Source of the DNA: Pseudomonadota bacterium
GTDB taxonomy: Bacteria > Desulfobacterota > Desulfovibrionia > Desulfovibrionales > Desulfomicrobiaceae
DNA: 27,728 bases
Assembly: GCA_023393525.1 (NCBI GenBank)
Contig: JAEWKZ010000133.1
Coordinates: 1 to 27,728 of the forward strand
Direction: 5' to 3'
In this document: positions 7,731 to 15,388 of the stretch, piece by piece
Layout of the letters: the number at the start of each line of letters is the position of its first letter
How positions within the stretch are numbered: position 1 is the first letter of the stretch
The notes under the pieces: model-generated
What the model was told of the DNA's origin: nothing
What the model saw: only the letters and a program-made list of their open reading frames with translations
Databases searched by the model: none
Made by a program: the position numbers and the translations under genes

Positions 7731-8377
7731 ACGGACGCGAACTGGTGACCGGTCTGATCCGGGAAGGAGGCCTGTACGGGCTGACCGCCGAAAAATTCTC
7801 CCTTGGACGCAGCAACGAGGAGGTGGTGCGCGCCATGCTGGACGGCGGGATACGCATCATCCAGTACCGCGAGAAGACGAAGAAAATGAACCGCAAATAC
7901 GAGGAGTGCCTGCGGCTGAGGGCGATGACCCGTGAACGTGGAGCGGCCTTCATCATCAACGACGACATCGACCTGGCCCTTTTGGTGGGGGCCGACGGGG
8001 TGCACGTGGGCCAGGAGGATCTGCCCGTGGCGGCGGTGCGCTCGCTGGTGGGCAAAAACATGGCCATCGGCCTGTCCACCCATGCTCCGCGCGAAGCGCG
8101 CGCGGCGGTGGTCCACGGTGCGGATTACATAGGCGTGGGGCCGATATTCGCGACCAGCACCAAGGAGGACGTCTGCGCGCCGGTGGGTCTTGAGTATCTG
8201 GACTTCGTGGCGAGCGGGATCGACCTTCCCTTTGTCGCCATCGGCGGGATCAAGGAGCGCAATCTGCCCGAAGTTGTCGCGCACGGGGCCTGCTGCGTGG
8301 CCTTGGTCACCGAAATCACGGGGGCGCGCGACATCATGGGCCGGATCGCCGCGCTGAAGCGGATTCTGCACGGATGA
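7727..8377 (+). CDS. thiE: Thiamine-phosphate synthase ThiE
   Basis: ThiE couples the thiazole phosphate with hydroxymethylpyrimidine pyrophosphate to give thiamin phosphate. The 216-residue TIM-barrel protein shows IQYREKTKKMN, FIINDDIDLALLVGADGVHVGQ-type substrate-binding segments, YIGVGPIFATSTK and FVAIGGIK, all family hallmarks. It is the last gene of the thi operon and overlaps thiF by an ATGA. No thiC or thiD follows, so the pyrimidine branch must be encoded elsewhere. The 157 nt after it (8378-8534) show no clear terminator. Confidence 0.95.
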   Translation: MNGRELVTGLIREGGLYGLTAEKFSLGRSNEEVVRAMLDGGIRIIQYREKTKKMNRKYEECLRLRAMTRERGAAFIINDDIDLALLVGADGVHVGQEDLPVAAVRSLVGKNMAIGLSTHAPREARAAVVHGADYIGVGPIFATSTKEDVCAPVGLEYLDFVASGIDLPFVAIGGIKERNLPEVVAHGACCVALVTEITGARDIMGRIAALKRILHG

Positions 8378-8534
8378 CCGATGCGCAAACCGGGCGCGGA
8401 TCAGGGCCGCGTCCGGGGTGGAGCGCGATTCGCCTCCGCCGGGCTTTCGTCCTTGATATCCGCTCCGGGTTGGGCGTAAGAGATATTCGCACCGTCGCAC
8501 AACCAGCCACATGTCGCCTGACAAGGAGCACTGC

Positions 8535-10805
8535 ATGGATACAGGATCACCAACCCCGCACCGCTGGCGCTTTTTCCGCCTTGGAGGCTTTGACCAGGTC
8601 CGTCTGGACACCGCCGAAGACCTGCTTCGCCTTCATGAGCTGGACCAGAAATTATGGGCGGCTCTGAGTTGCCCGGTGAGCGGGCTTGAATTCGACCCTC
8701 GCACCCTGGCCATGCTCGACACCGACGGCGACGGAAGAATCCGGGTTCCAGAAATTCTGGCCGCCGTGGAATGGGTCTGCGCGGTGCTGCGCGATCTGCG
8801 TCCCGTGCTGGCGGGAAGCTCCGCATTGCCGCTGGCGGCCATAAACGACGCCGTCCCCGAAGGCAGGCGGCTGCTGGCCTCGGCCAGGCAGATCCAGAAC
8901 TTTCTGGGCCAGGAAGGGGCGGAGGCCATCACCATCGAGCATGTGGCCGGAACCGAGGCCCTGCTGCACGACTCCCCCTTCAACGGCGACGGCGTGATCA
9001 CGCCCGCCTCGGCCAGGGATCAGGCCATGCAAGGCCTGATCGAGGAGATCATGGCCTGCGTGGGCAGCGTGCAGGATCGGGGCGGCGCTCCGGGCATCGC
9101 GGCCGAGCAGATCGAATCCTTTTATCAGGCCGCGGCCCGGTACGTTGAATGGCACGATCAGGCCCTGCGAAACGCCCAGGCCGTGCTGCCCCTGGGAGAG
9201 AACACCACTGCCGCGCGAGACCTCGTGAACGGATTGCGCGTCAAACTGGACGACTATTTCACCCGCTGCGACCTGGCCGCCTTCGATCCCAAGGCCCAGG
9301 ACGCCCTCAATCCGGCCCTGACCGCCTACGAGGCCATCTCGCCCAACGAACTGCGTCTCGACGCGGACCTGGAACGCTTCCCCCTGGCGCGCATCGAAGC
9401 GGACCGCCCCCTGCCTCTGGAATCCGGCCTCAACCCCGCCTGGGCCGGAGCCGTGGCGACATTCAAGGCCTCGGTGGTCGTTCCTCTCTTCGGCGATGCT
9501 GACAGTCTGGAGCGCGCTCAGTGGGAGCGGATCAAATCCGTGCTGGAGCCCTACGAGGCATGGCTCGCCGAAAAGACCGGCGGCGAAGTGGAAAGCGTCG
9601 GGCTTGAACGCCTGCGCGAACTGCTGGCCGGCGACAGCCGTCAGGAGCTGGAAAAACTCATCGCCGAGGACCTGAGCCTGGCCGAACAGGTCGAAAGTTT
9701 CGACGGGGTGGCGCGGCTGGTGCACCTGACCCGTGATCTCGTGCTGCTGCTCAACAATTTCGTGGCCTTTCGAGATTTCTACTTCCAGGACCGCAAGGCC
9801 ATTTTCCAGGCCGGCACCCTGTATCTGGACGGCCGGGCCTGCGAACTCTGCGTGCGCGTGGCCAACCCCGACACTCACGCCGCCCTGGCGGACCTGAGTC
9901 AGACCTACCTCACCTATTGCCGCTGCACGCGGCGCGGCAGCACGGAGCAGATGCACATCGCAGCGGCCTTCACCGGCGGCGACTCCGACAACCTGATGGT
10001 CGGACGCAACGGCATCTTCTACGACCGCCTGGGTCAGGACTGGGACGCCACCATCGTCAAGATCGTCGAGCATCCCATCAGCGTGCGCCAGGCATTCCTG
10101 TCCCCGTACAAGCGCATCGGTCGCATGATCGGAGACCAGATCGCCAAATTCGCCGCCGCCAAGGACAGCGCAGTGGACGCCTCCGCCGGATCGAAGCTGG
10201 CCAGCGTGGGCCCGGGAGCCGATCCGGCCAAGACGCCGACCCCCTTCGACGTGGGCAAGTTCGCGGGCATCTTCGCCGCCATCGGCCTGGCCCTGGGGGC
10301 CATCGGCACGGCCCTGGCCACGGTCATGAGCGGTTTCCTGAGCCTGGCGCTGTGGCAGATGCCCCTGGTCATCGGCGGAGTCGTGCTCATGATTTCGGGC
10401 CCGTCCATGCTCATCGCCTACCTGAAGCTCCGCCAGCGCAACCTGGCCCCCATCCTCGACGCCGGGGGCTGGGCCGTGAACACCAAGGCCCGCATCAACA
10501 TCCCCTTCGGCACCACGCTGACCAGGCTGGCCGAATTGCCCCAGGGCGCGAAACGGTCCATGGTCGACCCCTTCGCGGAAAAGAAGACGCCCTGGAAACG
10601 CTGGGCCGCGCTGCTGATCCTTTTCATGGCTCTGGCAATGGCCTGGGACAAGGGCTACATCCAGAAGATGTTCGCCGGGCTGCCCGCCCTTTTCTCGAAC
10701 CGGCAGACCAATGCCACGACAGAGGCTCCGACCCCGGCGGCGGCTCCCGCGCCGGCCTCGCAGACAAACGCGACCGCGCCGAACCAGCCGGTCGAAAAGC
10801 AATAA
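8535..10805 (+). CDS. EF-hand-containing membrane protein of unknown function
   Basis: I do not recognise this 756-residue protein as a named family. Near the N-terminus it carries a canonical EF-hand loop, DTDGDGRIRVPE (residues 62-73), with Asp at positions 1, 3 and 5, Gly at 6, a hydrophobic residue at 8 and Glu at 12, so calcium binding is likely. A second, degenerate loop reads NGDGVITPAS. A long, probably helical middle region follows, then a hydrophobic hairpin at about residues 572-635, a further membrane segment near 687-703, and an Ala/Pro/Thr-rich tail. No signal peptide is present, so the N-terminal bulk is probably cytoplasmic. The ATG at 8535 is preferred because GGAG lies six nt upstream; an in-frame ATG at 8511 is less well supported. 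Confidence 0.8.
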   Translation: MDTGSPTPHRWRFFRLGGFDQVRLDTAEDLLRLHELDQKLWAALSCPVSGLEFDPRTLAMLDTDGDGRIRVPEILAAVEWVCAVLRDLRPVLAGSSALPLAAINDAVPEGRRLLASARQIQNFLGQEGAEAITIEHVAGTEALLHDSPFNGDGVITPASARDQAMQGLIEEIMACVGSVQDRGGAPGIAAEQIESFYQAAARYVEWHDQALRNAQAVLPLGENTTAARDLVNGLRVKLDDYFTRCDLAAFDPKAQDALNPALTAYEAISPNELRLDADLERFPLARIEADRPLPLESGLNPAWAGAVATFKASVVVPLFGDADSLERAQWERIKSVLEPYEAWLAEKTGGEVESVGLERLRELLAGDSRQELEKLIAEDLSLAEQVESFDGVARLVHLTRDLVLLLNNFVAFRDFYFQDRKAIFQAGTLYLDGRACELCVRVANPDTHAALADLSQTYLTYCRCTRRGSTEQMHIAAAFTGGDSDNLMVGRNGIFYDRLGQDWDATIVKIVEHPISVRQAFLSPYKRIGRMIGDQIAKFAAAKDSAVDASAGSKLASVGPGADPAKTPTPFDVGKFAGIFAAIGLALGAIGTALATVMSGFLSLALWQMPLVIGGVVLMISGPSMLIAYLKLRQRNLAPILDAGGWAVNTKARINIPFGTTLTRLAELPQGAKRSMVDPFAEKKTPWKRWAALLILFMALAMAWDKGYIQKMFAGLPALFSNRQTNATTEAPTPAAAPAPASQTNATAPNQPVEKQ

Positions 10806-10807
10806 CC

Positions 10808-10832
10808 TGCGCCGGGCCGCCGGTCCGGCGCA
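10808..10832 (+). other. Inverted repeat upstream of the GNAT gene
   Basis: TGCGCCGG (10808-10815) pairs perfectly with CCGGCGCA (10825-10832) around a 9-nt loop. There is no T-run, so it is not a classical terminator. It ends just before the AGGA ribosome binding site (10834-10837) of the acetyltransferase gene. Confidence 0.45.
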
Positions 10833-10844
10833 CAGGAACCTGAC

Positions 10845-11276
10845 ATGTTCAAACGCGTGCAAGCACCCGAAGACTGGCTTCGGGTGCTCATGATCCGGGC
10901 CATCGTCTTCATGGAGGAGCAGGGCATCTCCTGCGCCGAGGAGATGGACGGACATGACCTCGGAGCCGTGCACATCCTTGGCCGGATGGACGGCGAACCC
11001 GTGGCCTGCGGCCGCATCCGACACCAGGGCGGCCGGGCCTTCCTGCAACGCCTGGCCGTGCGCCGCGCGTGGCGCGGGCAGGGCCTGGGAAGCGCCCTGC
11101 TGCTCTTCATGCTCGACGAATGCCGCAAGGACGGATTCCACCGCTTCGAGCTTCACGCCCAGACCAGGGCGGCGGGCTTCTACCGCAAGCACGGTTTCGT
11201 CGCCTGTGGGGAGGAATTCGAAGAGGCGGGCATTCCCCATGTGACGATGCGCCGCGAAGATCCCCTGCCGCGCTGA
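10845..11276 (+). CDS. GNAT family N-acetyltransferase (ElaA/YjcF-like)
   Basis: The 143-residue protein is a GNAT-fold acetyltransferase that should use acetyl-CoA to acetylate an amine of unknown identity. The N-terminal part (IRAIVFMEEQGISCAEEMDG) is typical of the ElaA/YjcF branch. The central acetyl-CoA pyrophosphate-binding motif A is LAVRRAWRGQGLGSALL. FYRKHGFVACGEEFEEAGIPH forms the usual C-terminal motif B. The ATG at 10845 has AGGA seven nt upstream. A strong 11-bp stem-loop covers codons 6-15. The gene follows the EF-hand gene after 39 nt and precedes the MFS gene by 6 nt, so it is probably co-transcribed with the latter. Confidence 0.88.
   Translation: MFKRVQAPEDWLRVLMIRAIVFMEEQGISCAEEMDGHDLGAVHILGRMDGEPVACGRIRHQGGRAFLQRLAVRRAWRGQGLGSALLLFMLDECRKDGFHRFELHAQTRAAGFYRKHGFVACGEEFEEAGIPHVTMRREDPLPR
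10862..10888 (+). other. Perfect 11-bp stem-loop within the start of the GNAT gene
   Basis: AGCACCCGAAG (10862-10872) pairs without mismatch with CTTCGGGTGCT (10878-10888) around the loop ACTGG. It lies 14 nt inside the coding sequence. Together with the inverted repeat at 10808-10832 it flanks the ribosome binding site and start codon. Confidence 0.55.
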
Positions 11277-11282
11277 CCGCCC

Positions 11283-12437
11283 ATGAAGCAGATCTCGCCC
11301 CTGGCCCTGCAGGCCCTGGTCTTCGCCCTGGTTTCGGCCAGCTTCACCACCATCTACCTGGTGCAGCCCGTGCTGCCCGTCTTGCAGGCCGAATTCGGAG
11401 TGTCCATCGCCAAGGCGGCCCAGACCGTTTCCACCGTCATCCTCGGGGTGGCCTTCTCCACCCTGGTCTTCGGACGTCTGGCCGACATGTACCCGGTCAA
11501 GCCGTTCATCATTCTGGGAGGAACCGTGGTGTCGGGCGCGGGGATGGCCTGCGCCCTGGCGAAGAGCATCGACGTCATCATCGCCCTGCGCCTGCTCCAG
11601 GGGTTCTTCATCCCGGCCCTGACCACCTGCCTGGCCACCTACCTGGCCAGAAACCTGCCCGTGGAACGGCTGAACGTGGTCATGGGCTCCTACGTTTCCG
11701 CCACCGTGGTCGGAGGCCTGGGCGGACGGCTCCTGGGCGGCTGGATCCACCCGCCGCTGCACTGGCGCTACGCCTTCGTCACTGCCTCCGTCATGGTGCT
11801 GGTCACGGCGGTGGCGGCCATCCTGCTGCTGCCCCGCGAAGAGCGGCCCGACGAAACAACCCGCACCGGACCGGGATACCTCGAACTCCTGCGCAGACCC
11901 GACATGCTGCGCACCTTCGCCGTGGGCTTCGGAGCCCTCTTCGTCTTCGGGGCCACCTTCAACTATCTGCCCTTCTACCTGAGCGCCCCGCCCTTTTCGG
12001 CCAGCACGAACCTCATCACCCTCCTGTATCTGACCTACATCGTCGGCGTGGTCATCGCCCCCCTGTCCGGCAAGTTCAGCAACCGTTTCGGCAACGGCCT
12101 GACCATGATCATGGGAGTCCTGATCCTCTCGACCGCCCTGCTGCTCAGCCACGTGCAGAGCCTGGCCGTGATCTGTCTGAGCCTGGCCATGGCCTGCGCC
12201 GGATTCTTCGCCATCCACGCCGCGGCGGTGGGAAGCATGAACCGCAAGCTTTCCTCCAGCCGGGGCAGGGCAAATTCGCTTTATATCCTATGGTATTATC
12301 TGGGAGGGTCGGCGGGGATAACGGTCATGGGGCATGGTTTCAAGCATTTCGGATGGGCGGGAGTGACCGGGTCGGGGCTCGCCATGCTCGCGCCGCTGCT
12401 CGCAGTGGGCATATACGAGCTGCGGACCGGACATTGA
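11283..12437 (+). CDS. Major facilitator superfamily transporter
   Basis: This 384-residue integral membrane protein has about twelve hydrophobic segments, as in 12-helix MFS carriers. The cytoplasmic loop between helices 2 and 3 carries an MFS motif-A remnant (FGRLADMYPVKPFIILGG), and RLLQGFFIPALTTCLATYLA follows in helix 4. It resembles the YnfM-type drug/metabolite exporters, but the substrate cannot be told from sequence. It starts 6 nt after the GNAT gene with no clear ribosome binding site, suggesting translational coupling. Pairing with an acetyltransferase would fit modification and export of an amine, which is speculation. Its stop is directly adjacent to the convergent TPR gene. Confidence 0.88.
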   Translation: MKQISPLALQALVFALVSASFTTIYLVQPVLPVLQAEFGVSIAKAAQTVSTVILGVAFSTLVFGRLADMYPVKPFIILGGTVVSGAGMACALAKSIDVIIALRLLQGFFIPALTTCLATYLARNLPVERLNVVMGSYVSATVVGGLGGRLLGGWIHPPLHWRYAFVTASVMVLVTAVAAILLLPREERPDETTRTGPGYLELLRRPDMLRTFAVGFGALFVFGATFNYLPFYLSAPPFSASTNLITLLYLTYIVGVVIAPLSGKFSNRFGNGLTMIMGVLILSTALLLSHVQSLAVICLSLAMACAGFFAIHAAAVGSMNRKLSSSRGRANSLYILWYYLGGSAGITVMGHGFKHFGWAGVTGSGLAMLAPLLAVGIYELRTGH

Positions 12438-13247
12438 TCAGCTCAACGACAACGAACACAGATATTTCTTGAACTTCAATCCTTCCTCGTGCTCCGGGTT
12501 GATGCGCAGGCATTTCTCCAGAGAGCCTTCCGCCTCGGCGATCCTTCCGCCCTGCACATGGGCCCTGGCCAGGTTGAAATACAGGTTCTCGTCGGTGGAG
12601 CAGACCTCGAGCGCCCGCGAATAATAGCGGCAGGCCTGGTCCAGCATGTCCTGCTTGCGCAGCTCGATGCCGAACTGGTTGAAAAGATGCTTGTACTCGG
12701 CCGAGGCGAAGCCATCCAGGGCGATGAGCTGTTCGAAGACCGTCTGGGCCTTGTCGTGCTGGTTGTATTGCAGATAGGTCAGCCCGAGGCCGAACAGGGC
12801 GCGCACGTTCTTTTCGTCCAGGCCCAGGGCGTTGTTGTATTCCATGGCCGCCGAATAGGGCTCGCCGTTCCTGCGATGCCGGTCCCCCCTGGCCACGGCC
12901 TTGGCGATTTTCTGGATCACGGGTTTGACCTGTTTCAAAAACATGTCCACTTCTGGCTGATACTGGGTGATCAGCTCATCCATGGTCACTTCGGCGGCCG
13001 GCCCTGAAGGGGCCCAGTTGGCGTTGAGGGACTGGAGCGCCAGCAGATCGTCGTCGATCTGTTTGGCGTAATAGTAGAGGGTGCTGTCCTCCTTCTTGGA
13101 CGTCGCCCCCGTGCCGATGGTGACCGTGGATCGCTTGGAGCAGACGCACTCAAGCCCCAGGTCCGTGGCCATGCAGTATTTGGACACTTCCGCGATGGAA
13201 TAGCCTTCGCCCACGGCATCCTCTTTTTCCGGATCGTTCTTGAACAT
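12438..13247 (-). CDS. TPR repeat protein
   Basis: The 269-residue protein has no signal peptide. Its N-terminal third holds three Cys residues (CMATDLGLECVC) and a Ser/Thr-rich stretch. From about residue 120 it is built of tetratricopeptide repeats, for example MEYNNALGLDEKNVRALFGL, YLQYNQHDKAQTVFEQLIAL and YYSRALEVCSTDENLYFNLA. TPR arrays mediate protein-protein contacts, but the partner is unknown. Its ATG directly follows the stop codon of the nitroreductase gene, so the two are a transcriptional and probably translational pair. Confidence 0.85.
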   Translation of the reverse strand: MFKNDPEKEDAVGEGYSIAEVSKYCMATDLGLECVCSKRSTVTIGTGATSKKEDSTLYYYAKQIDDDLLALQSLNANWAPSGPAAEVTMDELITQYQPEVDMFLKQVKPVIQKIAKAVARGDRHRRNGEPYSAAMEYNNALGLDEKNVRALFGLGLTYLQYNQHDKAQTVFEQLIALDGFASAEYKHLFNQFGIELRKQDMLDQACRYYSRALEVCSTDENLYFNLARAHVQGGRIAEAEGSLEKCLRINPEHEEGLKFKKYLCSLSLS

Positions 13248-13907
13248 TTAAAACCAGCGCACCATCTGTTCCAGGGGTCTGCGCGTCTTGCGCTTGGGTG
13301 GTCTCGCCCTGTAGCCGAAGGCAAGCATGTAGGCCACTCCGTACTCATCGAGATCGACGCCGAAATCCTCCGCCAGCACCTCGTCCACCTTGTCCTGCGC
13401 GAACCCTTCGATGGGGCAGGAATCGATGCCGATCAGCGCCGCGGCAGTCATCATGTTGGCCTGGGCGATGTAGCACTGCTTGCAGGCCCAGTCGAACATG
13501 GCCCGATCGCTGTCCAGCAGCCGGAAATCCGATTGCTGAAAGGTCGCGTAATACTCCGTGCGGGCGGTGATGCGCTCCTCGGGCAGCTCCTGGATCTGAC
13601 GCATGAAATCGGAGATGCCCGTGCTGTCGAACTTGAGCAGGGGCGTCTTCATGGCCAGGCAGACCAGAAAATGGCTCGCCGTGGGGATCTGGCCCTTGCC
13701 GCCCCAGGTGTGGGGCAAGAGCTTCATGCGGAAGTCCATGTCCTGGACCACCAGAAACTGCCAGGGTTCGAACCCGAAGGAACTCGGGGACAGGCGGGCC
13801 GTCTCCAGGATGAACAGGAAGTCGTCCTCGGGAATGGTGATGTTCGGATCAAATTCCTTGCACGCATGGCGAAACATGAAGGCGTCGAGAATGATCTGCT
13901 TGTCCAT
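13248..13907 (-). CDS. Nitroreductase family NAD(P)H:FMN oxidoreductase
   Basis: The 219-residue protein belongs to the nitroreductase fold: FMN-binding dimers that reduce nitro compounds, quinones or similar acceptors with NAD(P)H. The FMN phosphate-binding start RHACKEFDPN, the ARLSPSSFGFEPWQFLVV segment and the C-terminal MLAFGYRARPPKRKTRRPLE are typical. The physiological substrate is unknown. The ATG at 13907 is chosen over an upstream one at 13973 because AAAGGAG lies just before it. It is the first gene of a two-gene unit with the TPR protein. The intergenic region upstream is shared with the divergent hydrogenase operon. Confidence 0.9.
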   Translation of the reverse strand: MDKQIILDAFMFRHACKEFDPNITIPEDDFLFILETARLSPSSFGFEPWQFLVVQDMDFRMKLLPHTWGGKGQIPTASHFLVCLAMKTPLLKFDSTGISDFMRQIQELPEERITARTEYYATFQQSDFRLLDSDRAMFDWACKQCYIAQANMMTAAALIGIDSCPIEGFAQDKVDEVLAEDFGVDLDEYGVAYMLAFGYRARPPKRKTRRPLEQMVRWF

Positions 13908-14320
13908 TCGGCATCTCCTTTGAGGCAAATTTTCAGGCGGCCCGGGCCGATGTCGGCGAGGCAGCGCAAACACTACGCAGGCTTTCGCCTAAGTTCAAGA
14001 AGCGGAAGACAGGGGCTTCGGACAAACCGGAGCACGGGCCCAGGGCGTGATCGACGCCTGGCACCCCTGACCGGGACCGCCGCAGGAAAAGAAGCGCAAC
14101 GATTTCATACGACAGAATCATCCCATGCAAAGGTAGCATGGTTTGTAAAAAAATAACACGCAGATACTCAAATAAGCGTGGGCGATACATAGATCCTTTT
14201 ATATCTAAAATTGCGATACTACATCATTTTTTCAGAACTACGTATTGACCGGACAGTAATCTCCATGTAACGGGAAAGAAAAGGAAATATTCGACAGTCA
14301 TCCTTTCCGATTGTGGACAT
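13908..14320. promoter_or_regulatory. Divergent regulatory region between the nitroreductase and hydrogenase genes
   Basis: This gap has no credible gene. The right part turns AT-rich, as expected for promoters. GCGATAC occurs as a direct repeat at 14182-14188 and 14213-14219, 31 bp apart, about three helical turns. TTGACC (14245-14250) is a fair -35 element, but the sequence 17 nt downstream (TAACGG) is a poor -10, so the hydrogenase start site is not settled and may need an activator. I see no -24/-12 sigma-54 element. Confidence 0.35.
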
Positions 14321-14352
14321 GACAGGTCAACAAAACACGTTGCCTGTCTTTT
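14321..14352 (+). terminator. Terminator-like hairpin in the hynB leader
   Basis: GACAGG-T-CAAC (14321-14331) pairs with GTTG-CCTGTC (14339-14348), giving ten base pairs with one bulged T, a 7-nt loop, and TTTTATT directly after. It lies only 25 nt before the hynB start codon, upstream of its ribosome binding site. It could be an attenuator, an mRNA-stabilising 5' hairpin, or the end of a short upstream RNA. Confidence 0.5.
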
Positions 14353-14377
14353 ATTCATACACTGATGGAGGTGTGTT

Positions 14378-15337
14378 ATGAAGGTTTCTGTAGGTTTAGG
14401 CAAACCCGGGGCCGAAGAGCGATTGGAAAGCAGTGGAGTCTCCCGTCGAGATTTCATGAAGTTCTGTACCACAATCGCAGCGGTCATGGGCATGGAGGCG
14501 TCTTTCGCCAACAAAATCGCCCTGGCGCTGACTTCTCCCAAACGTCCTTCCGTGGTCTGGCTGCATAACGCGGAATGCACAGGCTGCTCCGAATCGATTC
14601 TCCGCGCTGTCCGTCCCTTTATCGACGACCTGATTCTGGACACGATCAGCCTCGACTACCATGAAACCATCATGGCAGCCGCCGGCCACAAGGCGGAAGA
14701 AGCCCTGCACGCGGCCGTGAACTCCCCCAACGGCTTCCTCTGCGTTGTCGAAGGCGCCATCCCGACCAAGGACAACGGCATCTACGGCAAGGTCGCAGGA
14801 CGGACCATGCTTGAGATCTGTTCCGAAATCGTGCCGAAAGCCATCGCCACAATTTCCTACGGCACCTGCGCCACCTACGGCGGCGTCCAGGCCGCGAGCC
14901 CGAACCCGACCGAGGCCAAGGGCATCAACGATGCGCTCAAGCACCTGGGCGTCAATGCCGTGAACATTCCCGGCTGCCCGCCCAACCCCTACAACCTGGT
15001 CGGCACCATCGTCCATCTCCTGACCCACAACCTGGCCATTCCGGAAATGGACTCCGTGAACCGCCCGATCATGTTCTACGGCGAAACCGTGCACGAACAG
15101 TGTGAACGCCTGCCCCATTACGAAGCCGGCGAGTTCGCGCCCTCCTTTGATTCGGAAGAGGCACGCAAGGGCTGGTGTCTGTATCAGCTCGGCTGCAAAG
15201 GCCCCATGACCTACAACAACTGCCCCAAGGTCAAGTTCAACCAGACGAACTGGCCGGTTCAGGCTGGCCACCCCTGCATCGGGTGCAGCGAGCCCGATTT
15301 CTGGGACGCCGCTTCCCCCTTCTACGAAGAAGCATAA
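14378..15337 (+). CDS. hynB: Periplasmic [NiFe] hydrogenase small subunit
   Basis: This is the electron-transfer subunit of the periplasmic uptake hydrogenase, carrying three Fe-S clusters that link the active site to cytochrome c3-type partners. Residues 1-50 form a Tat signal peptide with the twin-arginine motif SRRDFMKF; by homology to Desulfovibrio enzymes the mature protein begins LTSPKRPS at residue 51. The proximal cluster ligands start with NAECTGCSE (Cys67, Cys70). The C-terminal Cys-rich region includes WCLYQLGCKGP, NNCPK and HPCIGCSEP. WPVQAGHPC keeps the Pro typical of a [3Fe-4S] medial cluster, so this is a standard [NiFe] rather than [NiFeSe] enzyme. The ATG follows GGAGG. hynA begins 51 nt downstream. 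Confidence 0.97.
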   Translation: MKVSVGLGKPGAEERLESSGVSRRDFMKFCTTIAAVMGMEASFANKIALALTSPKRPSVVWLHNAECTGCSESILRAVRPFIDDLILDTISLDYHETIMAAAGHKAEEALHAAVNSPNGFLCVVEGAIPTKDNGIYGKVAGRTMLEICSEIVPKAIATISYGTCATYGGVQAASPNPTEAKGINDALKHLGVNAVNIPGCPPNPYNLVGTIVHLLTHNLAIPEMDSVNRPIMFYGETVHEQCERLPHYEAGEFAPSFDSEEARKGWCLYQLGCKGPMTYNNCPKVKFNQTNWPVQAGHPCIGCSEPDFWDAASPFYEEA

Positions 15338-15388
15338 CAAGGCTGTTGCTCAAGGCTCAACTTTTACTGAATCCAGAGGAGAGTACAT

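Noticed and set aside
8652..12218. Open frame of almost 1,200 codons on the minus strand, antisense to the EF-hand, GNAT and MFS genes
   Set aside because: Its composition is low-complexity (Gly, Gln, Asp, His), it matches no family, and it lies opposite three well-supported genes in GC-rich DNA where stop codons are rare in that frame.
13908..14377. Sigma-54 promoter for the hydrogenase operon
   Set aside because: No TGGC-N8-TTGC type -24/-12 element was found by eye in the gap; TGGCACCCC near 14057 lacks the second half.
14224..14643. 139-codon minus-strand frame overlapping the start of hynB
   Set aside because: It lies across the hydrogenase leader and the Tat signal region of hynB and shows no recognisable domain.
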